Of a stretch of DNA of 64,000 nt, positions 1-18,360 are shown one piece after another. Origin of the DNA: Phoenix dactylifera (taxonomy: Eukaryota; Streptophyta; Magnoliopsida; Arecales; Arecaceae); contig NW_024067666.1 in NCBI RefSeq assembly GCF_009389715.1, positions 4,319,001 through 4,383,000 of the forward strand, read 5' to 3'. Each line of letters opens with the position of its first letter. Position 1 is the first letter of the stretch. Under the pieces are notes generated by a model. It saw only the letters and a program-made list of their open reading frames with translations. It ran no database searches and was not told where the DNA came from. A program made the position numbers and the translations under genes.

Positions 1-350
1 AATAGAAATTAGGCCTGCAAGCAGCGAGTGCTCTTTGTAAGTTGCGAATCTATCAAACCATAGGCACCTTATCGGCCCCCCCCCCCCCCTCTCTTTTTTG
101 AATTAGAAAGAACTAGACAGGGGATGAAAGACAAAGAAAGAGATCAAGATGCATTGTGATTAGAGAAAAGGAAGGGGCATGGTTGATGTGTCACTGGGTC
201 AATGGAAAATCCGTAGAAAGGGGTGACAACTTGCCGAATTGACATCAGAAATCGCCAACATGAGCATAAACAAAATTATCGAATTTCATATAGAAATAAC
301 ATGAACCATTTTTACTCTCAGAGTTGAGGTATATGAAGAATTGTTTTTTG

Positions 351-393
351 GTCCCTTTCGTCCGATGGTTAGGACATTGTCTTTTCATGTCGA
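351..393 (+). pseudogene. tRNA-Glu 5'-half fossil (mitochondrial type)
   Basis: The stretch begins GTCCCTTTCGTCC and continues through GGTTAGGACA to TTTTCATGTCGA, which is the acceptor strand, D arm and anticodon arm (TTC) of plant mitochondrial-type tRNA-Glu as I remember it, with about three differences over 43 bases. It then passes abruptly into an AT/AC simple repeat. No T arm or 3' acceptor half follows, so it cannot be a working tRNA. An organelle-derived insertion cut at the anticodon arm is the simplest reading. The comparison sequence is from memory, not from a search. Confidence 0.6.
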
Positions 394-451
394 TATATAT
401 ATACACACACACACATGCGTATATAAAAATTTATTAACTAAAAACTGTATT

Positions 452-500
452 GCAGGGATAGCTCAATTAGGAGAGCGCCAGACTAAACATCCAAAGGTTG
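452..500 (+). pseudogene. tRNA-Phe-like 5'-half fossil
   Basis: GCAGGGATAGCTCAATTAGG followed by AGAGCGCCAGACT closely follows the 5' half of nuclear plant tRNA-Phe (GCGGGGATAGCTCAGTTGGG, AGAGCGTCAGACT). It includes a recognisable box A, but the anticodon loop is changed and there is no box B or 3' half. It is a dead fragment about 60 bp downstream of the tRNA-Glu-like fragment. A SINE head is an alternative, but no SINE body follows. Confidence 0.55.
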
Positions 501-2329
<1,829 letters not shown>

Positions 2330-2414
2330 CGCCGTATCTCGTCTCCTCAAGATGGCGCAATTAACAAGCGCCCGTGCCCTCCCCTTCGTTCTCTCCGGCC
2401 CTCGAATGCGAGGC

Positions 2415-2422
2415 GATATAAA
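2415..2422 (+). promoter_or_regulatory. Candidate TATA box of DHFR-TS
   Basis: GATATAAAAA lies in a GC-rich stretch just upstream of the inferred leader exon. With usual plant spacing, transcription would start near 2445-2455, giving a leader of about 120 bases before the first splice donor at 2570. Confidence 0.5.
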
Positions 2423-2425
2423 AAC

Positions 2426-2569
2426 GTGGCCTCCACCTCATCAGCCCAAAATCCCCCAATCTCGCAATCCCCGCCTCCGTCGGAAGAGCGACCGGTCCCC
2501 GCCCTCCGCCGCCGCGCCCCCTCCTCACCAGTCACCATCAACTCCCCTCTCTCGCGCTTGTCCTCCAAG
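2426..2569 (+). other. Non-coding (or non-AUG) leader exon of DHFR-TS
   Basis: A GC-rich, pyrimidine-rich segment ends in CTCCAAG followed by the donor GTAGTC at 2570. There is no ATG between 2426 and the donor. The acceptor at 4941-4942 (TATGTTCAG) starts the first coding exon, which gives a 2.37 kb leader intron. Spliced this way, one frame stays open from a GTG at 2426 through the join and into the DHFR frame. If the TATA box at 2415 is used, however, the GTG would lie upstream of the mRNA start. The true 5' end of the transcript is not visible from sequence. Confidence 0.45.
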
Positions 2570-3997
2570 GTAGTCGAGCTCTCACCTTTTCCTCCCTCGG
2601 TTTCTAACGATTTCTACGGCTAGGTTGCTCTTATATTTCCCCCTATTCGAATCGAGTGAACCCTAGTCCCACCAATGACCTCAATCCGCTGTCTTTCTTA
2701 CTTTCTGAGCTTCAAGATCGAAAAGTTATTAACTTTGATAACCATTAATTTAATTTATATGCGTGATTGTTTACCCTATGCGATTGTCTCGGTCTCTTTT
2801 AATCCTATATTCTTTGTTTTGAAGGCGAAAGAATGTTGGATTTTATTATTTTATATGCTTATCCATTTCTTGGTTTGTTTTTTATTTTTAGCGGGGTAGG
2901 TTTCTTGGAAATAGATTGTGCTAGGTAATGTTAATCTTGTTCGTGCTTGGGAATGTGTTCATGGCCTCATCGGATCATTTTCTATTCGCTTTTTCTCTTT
3001 GCTGAGTAAAAGTCAATGGAGGTATGAAGTGGATTATTTGGAAAAGTTGTCGAAGGGAACTTTTGGCAATCACCTGATGTGGGTTATTCAGGCACTGGAC
3101 AATGTGTTCTAGGGTTCTGTTTTTCTTCGGAAAGAAAGGAAAATATTGATGCTTTCTAGGGTTCACAAGATGCTCCGTGGCTTAGATATTGGCCATTTGC
3201 CAATTATATATCTAATGGTTATGAGGCAATGGTGGGGTCGTAGACACTTTCAAATGAAGGTATAAAATGTGTTTTGATCTTGTCAAATAACGTTGACTTA
3301 CGGCGTGGAGAGCAATCGATACTTGCATTATTTTACAGTGTTTATTGTTAAGTTAAACAGCTATACATACAGCTTGGTACATGCATATAGAGATCTTTGC
3401 AGGGAATATGTGCATGTTCGATGCATTGGATTGTGGAGAACAATGAAAAGATGTAAATACTCGAGTGGATAGAGAGCACGAATCTTGAGTTGATAGAAAT
3501 GACATTTTTGTTTGATAGAACAGCTGTACAATTCTTTTCAAGGCTTTTTCTATGGTGGTTTCTCTAGTCTCCATGCATACATTCTTCTTTCAAAGTTGTT
3601 TTCTACAACTTCTCTAAGTCCAGCACGGCTTATTCATATATGTATCCTTTGTTACCTCTAAGGATGTTGAGCAAGTTTTTCAGTTACTGTTTAAGAGCAC
3701 ATGCCAATTGAAAAGTAAGGTCTATCCAACATTATTTCCATTGTACCTATAACACATTTGACCAAAACGGTTTGACTTCACTCCTAGGCTTTAGAATCTC
3801 ATTTCCAGGATTTAGGGTAGAAATGAACTGTTCTATTGTGTTGAAAATTTAAAACATCGTGTAGGACAATGGTTTAGATTAAGGGTATGAAAAGATAAGT
3901 TAATGTTCAGGTTAAGAAGCATTTTAGAGAACATAGCCTCCTTCTATCGATTTTCACATGCTTTCCTGTGGTAATTTACAATATTTATCTGTATGAA

Positions 3998-4045
3998 AAA
4001 TCATAGTATACCGAACCGGACTGGTCCGGTATGGTGGCGAAAAAC
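3998..4045. repeat. Short GTACCG/CCGGTA-rich repeat fragment in leader intron
   Basis: AGTATACCGAACCGGACTGG and the following TCCGGTATGG resemble the GGTACGG-rich tracts at about 36170-36430 and 53695-53875. Together they suggest a dispersed repeat family, here represented by a small remnant inside the first DHFR-TS intron. Confidence 0.35.
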
Positions 4046-5059
4046 CTAAGGTATTGCAGATTCGTGCTATGCAACAAATCCACCAAGAGGTCATTTTACC
4101 AGTTAGTGTAAGTATCTTGCTGCCAATATAAATGGGAAACAAGAATGTTTTAAACCACAAGGTCTTGAAAATTAAAGCATCACCAGATTGTGCCACTTGA
4201 CTCACTTCCAAGTATGCAAAAGTAATAAGCTTTTCAAAGATACTGATCAGTTAAATTTCCTGCTAGCACTGTCTTGATGTTTGTCGTTGTTCAGATAGAT
4301 ACCAGTGGAAGGGGATTGGGGTTGTACTTATTAGAAATTCTCTTGTTTAGTTTCGTGATAGCGAACATGCTTGTAATTCTATTAAATTATAGTAATCAAT
4401 GTTGGAATATAGTGTGGTTAAGTTTGGACTTTGCATTTTTCCATGCAAAACATTTATTCTTTTCTTATTCATAATTTTATGTTATCAGCATGGAAAGATG
4501 TTTTATATTTTTGGCAGTGTCAGTAAATTTTAGAAAATTGTAGCAAATTACATCTTTTTCTGTATCTCATCATACTTGGTCTTCTTTTCAGTATTCATTT
4601 TATTTTCTTTTACTAATTCCTGAAGTATCTGCTGTGAATCATGATTAGTTACTTGTGGTTAGCTCTTGGTCCAGATGATGACATTCAGGATTTTCTGCTC
4701 TGGGAACATAGCTTTCAAGGTTTTCTCGAGCATACATGTTAAGTACATACATGTTGCAGTTTTTGCCATATCATGATGTTGCATATTGTACTTACAGTTT
4801 TCTTTTCTGTTTCAAGTTCCAGTTTCAGTGTTGCTGTGTTTCTTATTTGTCTTGTTGACGTGTGTCTTGGTTGCATCAAAGCATTGATTCTTTAACCTCC
4901 ATTAATCATGTCTAATTTTTTTAGTTGTCTTACTATGTTCAGATTGTACCAGTTTCGAGCAAAAGTTGCTTATCTCGCATTGGACTTGAGAGGCATTGCT
5001 CAGTAGTTGGAATTTTTAAGAAAGGGATAAAGTGCAGCTATTGCCATTCTGTTCCAGTT

Positions 5060-12780
<7,721 letters not shown>

Positions 12781-13704
12781 CGCCTTCAGCTTTGGAGTAG
12801 AGAACTTGTCTTACTGTTCTGCATATTGTGGTCAGAAGCATAGTTTATAGAGGTAACCACTCTTTCACAGCCTTATTTGTTTAGCAAGTTATCTTAATAC
12901 CGCCAGTTAATCAAAAATCAGTTATGAACTTTATATGACGAACTCAATCTAATAATAGCGGGTCCAATACAAGTTGGCAAGCTTGGGAGAAGGTTCTTTT
13001 GAACTTGCTTTGACTGAGAAAATGGCTTGACAGCCAGAAAACATATCCACTTTTTATATCGCAAGCTTTGGCTACTGACCAAAGGCTTGGGGCAGGCTCT
13101 ACCTAAATAAAATTTATCGTTGCATCAAAATAATGACTTATGTTGACAAGAAGTATCATTTCTCAGGAGAATATTATAATTTCCATGGCTCACACGAGGT
13201 AGAAATAATTTTTTAATAAAATATTTTTTATGTCATGCTTTCCCCCACTTGTGTCAGGTATAGCTGCATGCCTATTTGTCGAGAGGCCCTTAAAATAACA
13301 ATCAAGAGGTCTTTGCTCCATCGGCACATATATTTCTAGAAAGTGACCAGCTTATAAGTTTCTGAAAGTTGATACTGAGAGGTGACTGAAATTATTCTCT
13401 TTGTTTTGATTTCTGAAAGTTGATACTAAGAGGTGACTTTTGACATTTTTATGGGTGGAACTCTGGCTTTCTTTTTCAATTTGAGCCTATCTGTGAGTTC
13501 TGATGTCCCAAGGAACAAGAATGTGTCTCTGTGCCCATCTGATCTTATCTAGTGCCTTCCATGCACTTTTGTGTTGAACAGGGTAAATGTTTGTGATTGT
13601 ATGTCTAATATTTGCCTTATTTAAAATCTAATGAGCTTCCATATTGTTGAGATTGAATTAATTAGGTGAGTTGCCCAACTGTCACTCATATGTTACTGAG
13701 GGGC
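12781..13704. other. DHFR-TS 3' region
   Basis: No further coding exon follows the stop at 12778-12780. This AT-rich stretch presumably holds the 3' UTR and polyadenylation signals; AATAAA-like words occur near 13107. A short imperfect repeat containing TTTCTGAAAGTTGATACT appears at about 13359 and 13409. No gene is visible. Confidence 0.5.
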
Positions 13705-13966
13705 ATATATATATATACACACATACACACACACATACATCCATACATACATACACATACATCCATACATACATACACACACACACATACATACATACAT
13801 ACACATATATCCATACATACATACATACACACACATACATACATACATTCATACATACACATACATCCATACATACATGCATACATACACATACATGCAT
13901 ATACATCCATATACATACATGCATATATAGAGATATATACATACATACATACATACATACATGCTT

Positions 13967-13999
<33 letters not shown>

Positions 14000-14025
14000 C
14001 ATACATACATATGTATATATATGTG
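13705..14025. repeat. (CATA)n/(CA)n/(TA)n compound microsatellite
   Basis: About 320 bases of interleaved CATA, CACA, CATC and TATA units. It explains the long Tyr-Ile-His-Thr and Met-Tyr-Val-Cys frames on both strands, which are not genes. It separates DHFR-TS from the convergent GRAS gene. Confidence 0.95.
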
Positions 14026-14039
14026 ACAAGATTTGAGCA

Positions 14040-14956
14040 TCATTAATAACTTCTACAAGAAAAAATAGCTAATACTACTAGAATTAAAGAATAACATTTG
14101 ACGGCATGTATTAGAATAAAAATTCTTTGATGTGCTCGCCATAGAAAATAGTATGGCACAATTTTTTTTTTTTGCCACCTCTCATGCATCTTAATATAGG
14201 AACCAAGAGTTATATTAGGACGAAATTTCTTTTATTAACAAAGTTTATTTGTCTTGTAACTTTAAAAAAATAAAAAAAGAATCATGATACACGCATAAAG
14301 AGTTAAGGCCATCTAAATTATACGATTATATTTGATACAATTGATTCAGTATTTTTTAAAAATTTAGGATTGATTCATATTTTATATCAAATAACGTCAT
14401 TCCATGTATGCTTTCGTGCGAATGATTGTGTAATGCATCCATTCCCATGCTTTAGAGGAATAGAAATCCCCAAAGCCATCAAGACCGGGTTCAGTTCACC
14501 AGTCAACTTTACAGCACCGTATATTCCATTCCATAATCAGCGCAAAAGAGAGCTCAGGTTGTTAGCAACATCGAGATTGGATCGTGCCCCACACAAATCT
14601 CAAAGCATTCCAAATTCTTTTATTTATTTGAAAGTTTCTATTGCGCATTGCACGATCCAACAGTAGATTCGCGCGAAGAAGGGAAGATAAAGCCTTCTTC
14701 GCGCAAAAGATACAATTTTTTTTTTTAGGAAGTAAAAAAAAACAAGAAAACAATTCAAGAATGTCTTTCTGACACGTCTTCTCACTGGTGAGCAGCAAAT
14801 AAAGCTACATATCCTCTTTCACCGCCCTACGTCTCCCAGTAGTCTCCAAAGGCAGCTAAAACCAGCATCATCTCAACATGCAAGATGGAAGGAAGATTTG
14901 ATACGATACTGAGAAAAATAATGAACATGCAAAACAAAAAACAATGGTAAAATTTC
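14040..14956. other. 3' flank of the GRAS gene
   Basis: AT-rich sequence between the microsatellite and the GRAS stop codon. It should contain the GRAS 3' UTR (read on the minus strand) and poly-T/poly-A tracts near 14160 and 14715-14750. No other gene is visible. Confidence 0.5.
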
Positions 14957-16237
14957 TCATGAAACGACGTGGTGGCGAATGCCATCGTCGTTGGCCGGCG
15001 GCGGCGGCTCCGAGGGCCGCCACGCCGAGGCGGTGAGCAAGGAGAGATCCTTCCACCCGAGTTTCAAGGAGCCACCCTCCTCCACCAGCGTGTATCCCTT
15101 CCAGGGGAACATCTCCAGCAGGAGGCTGGCCTGCGCCCCGGGGCTCCCGGCCAGCGACACCCGCCGGAACCCCGCCCGCCGGAGCTCCTCCCCCCACCTT
15201 TCGACCTTCGCCTCCCCCGTCCTCTTCGGGCCCCCGACCGCCACGATGTTCTTGATCTCCACCGCCAGTAGCTGCCGCTCCACCGCGTGCCGCTCCACGC
15301 TCTCCATCTCCGCCCCGTCCCCGAGAGCGTCGAACAGCGCCGAGTAGTAGTGCAGCGCCTCCACGAATCTCCCCAGGAAATCTCCACCGTGGCTCAGATC
15401 TTGCTCGACGACGGTGACGAGCTTCGGCCGGAGGGCCTTGAGGAGGCGGACGGTGCCGAGGTCGGAGCCCGTGACGTCGGAGAGGCAGTGGTGCATCCAG
15501 TGGACGACGGTGACCTCCCGGGGGTCGCGGGGGGCGAAGACGCCGGGGTCGGTAACGTGGCCGATCTTGGCCTCGAGGGGCCGGAACTCGAAGTGGAGCC
15601 CGAGGCCGGCGGCGAAGTCTGAGAGCCGGCGGCCGGTGGCCTCCAGCAGCTCGAGGGACGAGCCGAGGCCGGTGATGCGGATGGAGCGCATCTTGGCCGG
15701 GCGGGAGGCGAGGAGGTGGAAGAGGCCCGGCCACTGGAGTCCCTGCATGATGTCGAGGTCGACGACGTGGACGCGATCCTCGCCGTCGAGGGCCTCGAAG
15801 ATGGCCTGGTTGGCGGTGAAGTGGGAGAATTTGACGAGGGGGGCGATGGAATTGTAGACCTGGAAGGCTTGGGCGATTCGTCGGTTCTGGGCGAGGGTGA
15901 GGGATTTGAGTGCGAGAGGGGAGTAGGCGCCGAGGAGGGAGCTCACGATCCGGACGTGGAGGGCCTCGGAGAAGTAGGCGGCGACGCGCTCCGGCGGGGA
16001 GCCGAAGGGAGAGGCCAGCTCCGAGATCTCCGGAAGGAGGTCGCGGGCCTCCGCCAGGTGGTCCATCGCCACCGCCTCCGCGCACTGGAGCAGCAGCTCC
16101 AGCATCCGGAGCCCCCTCGATTCCGCTCCTCCCCCGCCTCCCCTCTCCTCCGCCGCCTCGCCGGAGGGCGAGCCGGACTGGTGCTGCCTCTTGCGCGCCC
16201 GGTCCTCGTCCTCGCGGTCGGAGCGCTTGGGTCTCAT
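14957..16237 (-). CDS. SCL23: GRAS transcription factor, SCARECROW-LIKE 23 type
   Basis: A nuclear transcription regulator of the SCR/SCL23 branch of GRAS proteins; in Arabidopsis, SCL23 works with SCR and SHR in endodermis and bundle sheath. One uninterrupted exon encodes 426 residues, near the usual SCL23 length. A charged, low-complexity N terminus (about 1-43) precedes the GRAS domain: LHRI from [12 protein letters not shown], then [23 protein letters not shown], shown here only as its ends AAYFSEAL and GAYSPL. The VHIID motif reads [15 protein letters not shown] (156-170), followed by RITGLG, a PFYRE region around VEQDLSHGG and [11 protein letters not shown], and a C-terminal SAW region ([25 protein letters not shown]). 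GC content is very high, as in many intronless monocot genes. Two chained uORFs precede the ATG, and a Tat retrotransposon begins about 550 bp upstream of it. The long frames on the other strand and in other frames are GC-driven shadows. Confidence 0.9.
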   Translation of the reverse strand: MRPKRSDREDEDRARKRQHQSGSPSGEAAEERGGGGGAESRGLRMLELLLQCAEAVAMDHLAEARDLLPEISELASPFGSPPERVAAYFSEALHVRIVSSLLGAYSPLALKSLTLAQNRRIAQAFQVYNSIAPLVKFSHFTANQAIFEALDGEDRVHVVDLDIMQGLQWPGLFHLLASRPAKMRSIRITGLGSSLELLEATGRRLSDFAAGLGLHFEFRPLEAKIGHVTDPGVFAPRDPREVTVVHWMHHCLSDVTGSDLGTVRLLKALRPKLVTVVEQDLSHGGDFLGRFVEALHYYSALFDALGDGAEMESVERHAVERQLLAVEIKNIVAVGGPKRTGEAKVERWGEELRRAGFRRVSLAGSPGAQASLLLEMFPWKGYTLVEEGGSLKLGWKDLSLLTASAWRPSEPPPPANDDGIRHHVVS

Positions 16238-16263
16238 GGGATCGGAGGAGGTTGGGCTCCCAT
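16234..16263 (-). promoter_or_regulatory. uORF 2 of SCL23, stop overlapping the main ATG
   Basis: A nine-codon frame (MGAQPPPIP) starts at 16263 and ends in TGA at 16236-16234. The SCL23 ATG is 16237-16235, so the stop and the start share bases as ATGA. Such an arrangement can allow or limit reinitiation. It applies only if transcription starts upstream of 16263, which is likely but not shown. Confidence 0.5.
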
Positions 16264-16292
16264 CAATGGTGGAGGAGGCTCCGGAGCATCAT
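16263..16292 (-). promoter_or_regulatory. uORF 1 of SCL23, stop overlapping uORF 2 start
   Basis: A nine-codon frame (MMLRSLLHH) with two consecutive ATGs ends in TGA at 16265-16263. That TGA shares its last A with the ATG of uORF 2 (TGATG). With uORF 2 it forms a continuous chain of stop-start overlaps leading to the SCL23 ATG. No further ATG is seen on this strand from 16293 to about 16360. Confidence 0.5.
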
Positions 16293-16811
16293 GGGAACGA
16301 ATTAAACAAAACTGAGTGGATATTTTGGGAAGAGACGAGTGTACTGCTGGAATTCGGATTCGAGAATTTTGGGGGTAGGAGGGGTGGAGGAGACGAGGAG
16401 GAAGGAGGGCTGCCGTTACGGCCGCGGAGACACCGTTAAGTTTGACGCCAGCATCCGTTAGGAGCCGCCTGCCTGTCGTTTTGCTGTATTTGTTTGCGTC
16501 CGTTAGTTGTTTCCCGAATTGAATAAAAGGCCGGGAAAGGGGTTGATTGTCTTCAGTGATAATTATATTATTTGATTGGTTGAGGTGATGGGACCCAGGG
16601 TTTGGATTGCTATTTTTTTATTTATTTTAAAATTTTTATATAAAAATATTTTGGATTAAAGTGATAAGTAAGACTCAAGCCTTTGTCATGGGGGATAATA
16701 GTGCAACTCCCAAACATCAAGATAACTAAAGCTGCTATTGCATTTTGGATTAACACATATTTACTTACATGTTAATAAAAAGGTAACTTAGATAACACCA
16801 GATAAGTCTTT
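16293..16811 (-). promoter_or_regulatory. SCL23 upstream region, cut short by a retrotransposon
   Basis: About 520 bases remain between the first uORF and the gypsy insertion. The proximal part (to about 16510) is GC-rich and purine/pyrimidine-biased; the distal part is AT-rich. I cannot assign a TATA box with confidence. The original distal promoter would now lie beyond the 12 kb insertion. Confidence 0.4.
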
Positions 16812-16816
16812 AAAAT
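16812..16816. repeat. Target-site duplication AAAAT (left)
   Basis: AAAAT directly before the left LTR matches AAAAT at 28827-28831 directly after the right LTR, marking a single insertion. Confidence 0.85.
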
Positions 16817-17674
16817 TGTTGCTGGAAATTGGACCCGGGGGCGATCTTCGGTCGAAGAGAGGGAGCGGCAAGTCCTCACAGGGAAGCGGTGATCCGTCGG
16901 CGGGCGGTGTTCTCCGTCCGGGTGCCTGCAGAAAAGCCGGTGGCCGGGTCTTCCGGCGTCGGCCCTCCGACGCTCAAGTCAGAAGGGGGGCAAACTGTGT
17001 GGGAAGAAGAAGAACAGTGCTTCTAGAGTGCGGAATCTCCAACCCCCCTCTGAGGAGCAAGGGCCCCCTTTTATAGGGAGGTTGGTTTACCTGAGATGTG
17101 ATGGGGCGAGGTCATTGTACGGCTCGGCATGTTGCTCAGATTGGCGCACGATCAGGTGAATCATTGCATTGATGTCGGAGGTGAGGTCGTCGTACGACCC
17201 GAGGTAGCACGCGATCGGGCGAATCATTGCATTGATGTCGGAGGTATGGCCGAGATCAGAGACTTATCATCGTTGATTGGACTCTGCTGGGCTGACTTGC
17301 CGTGGGGAGTTGCGGGTCCGTAGATAACAGGAGCCACGCGCATTAATGGTGGAGTAAGCCGGAGATCCGCATTAATTATGGAATAAGCTGGAGATCCGCA
17401 TTAATTGTTGAGTGAACTGGGGGTTTGCAGGGGTCATGCGCAATAAATGCCGGGGCAGTGGCAGGACATGGCCCTCGGCCGGACCTCGGAGGGGTACGGC
17501 CGTAGTAGGTGGTTGACAAGAATAGACCTCGGGTGTCGGGAATTTTCCGGGTCGGAGGTTCTGAGGTCGGATGTTCCGAGGTCGGACGCCGACTTCGGCT
17601 GTCCAAGGTCGGCGGTTGTGCGACTCCTTAGGGGTAATTGTGTCACTGGGGGAAAAAACCATATTCCCCCAACA
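16817..17674 (-). repeat. 3' LTR of the Tat element
   Basis: 858 bp bounded by TG and CA, nearly the same as 27988-28826. It holds an internal near-duplication around AATCATTGCATTGATGTCGG (about 17159 and 17222) and a minus-strand TATAAAAG near 17073, which agrees with transcription on the minus strand. Confidence 0.93.
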
Positions 17675-17690
17675 CTATCCCCCGACTTCC
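17675..17690 (-). other. Polypurine tract of the Tat element
   Basis: Read on the minus strand, GGAAGTCGGGGGATAG directly precedes the 3' LTR, the expected place and composition for second-strand priming. Confidence 0.65.
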
Positions 17691-18352
17691 GAGTTCGAGC
17701 GGCTTGCAGGCTCGGATGCGGGAAGTAGAGATTATTATCAAAGTTGGAGGGAATCACGTCCGCACTCTTACGCTTCTCGGAGCCTTTATGACGGAACCCG
17801 CGCCCTTTGGCGCTTCGAGGTCGCTTTATTCGGCGAGCTTATGATGGGGCTTGTATCCTTACGTTTTCCGAAACAGCTGTAACGGGGGTGGCGCCTTTTG
17901 GATCTCCGAGATCGCTTCGTGCGGCGAACCCATGATGAGGGTCCCCGGGCCCGACGAGGCGGCGCCTCGATCTCGTGGTCGAGGCCCCCCTCATCAATGA
18001 GTATGCGGTTTCGTGCTTCAAAATGAACATGCGGCGTGATCTGAGGTCGGACGTTTCCGATCTCGCATTAGCGGATCATTGATCTGGCGAGGTGGAGGCT
18101 ACATCGGTGCTCCACGTGTCCCGGAGTCTTATTAAATGAGGGGAGCGGGGGTGACGTCCGCTCGTCTTTCAAGGTGATCCGATTCTGCAGACCCATGATG
18201 AGGCCGCGAGATCCGATGGGACAGCGTTTCGATTTTGTACCCGATTTATTGATCCGGAGTGAATGTGGTGCCTCGACTTCTGAGGTCGACACGCGGCGCA
18301 ATCCGGTCGGGGGATGGGAACCAATTCTGTCGATCTGGGCCGTCAGGGGGGT

Positions 18353-18360
18353 CTATATAA
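18353..18360 (+). promoter_or_regulatory. TATA box of the antisense gene in the Tat element
   Basis: CTATATAA followed by ACCCCACGAG on the plus strand, about 200 bp ahead of the first antisense coding segment. It points opposite to the element's own transcription. Confidence 0.6.

Noticed and set aside
2352-2573. ATG frame beginning MAQLTSARALPFVL just before the DHFR-TS leader donor
   Set aside because: It looks like a targeting peptide, but its phase at the donor at 2569 leads to a stop soon after the acceptor at 4943, so it does not join DHFR. The ATG also lies upstream of the likely TATA box.
13666-14046. Long frames rich in Tyr-Ile-His-Thr and Met-Tyr-Val-Cys on both strands
   Set aside because: They are translations of the CATA/CA microsatellite; all phases are open because the repeat has no stop words.
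14868-16439. Several long frames overlapping the GRAS gene, including a 405-residue one on the same strand
   Set aside because: They are Arg/Pro/Gly-rich shadows caused by very high GC. Only one frame carries the GRAS motifs.
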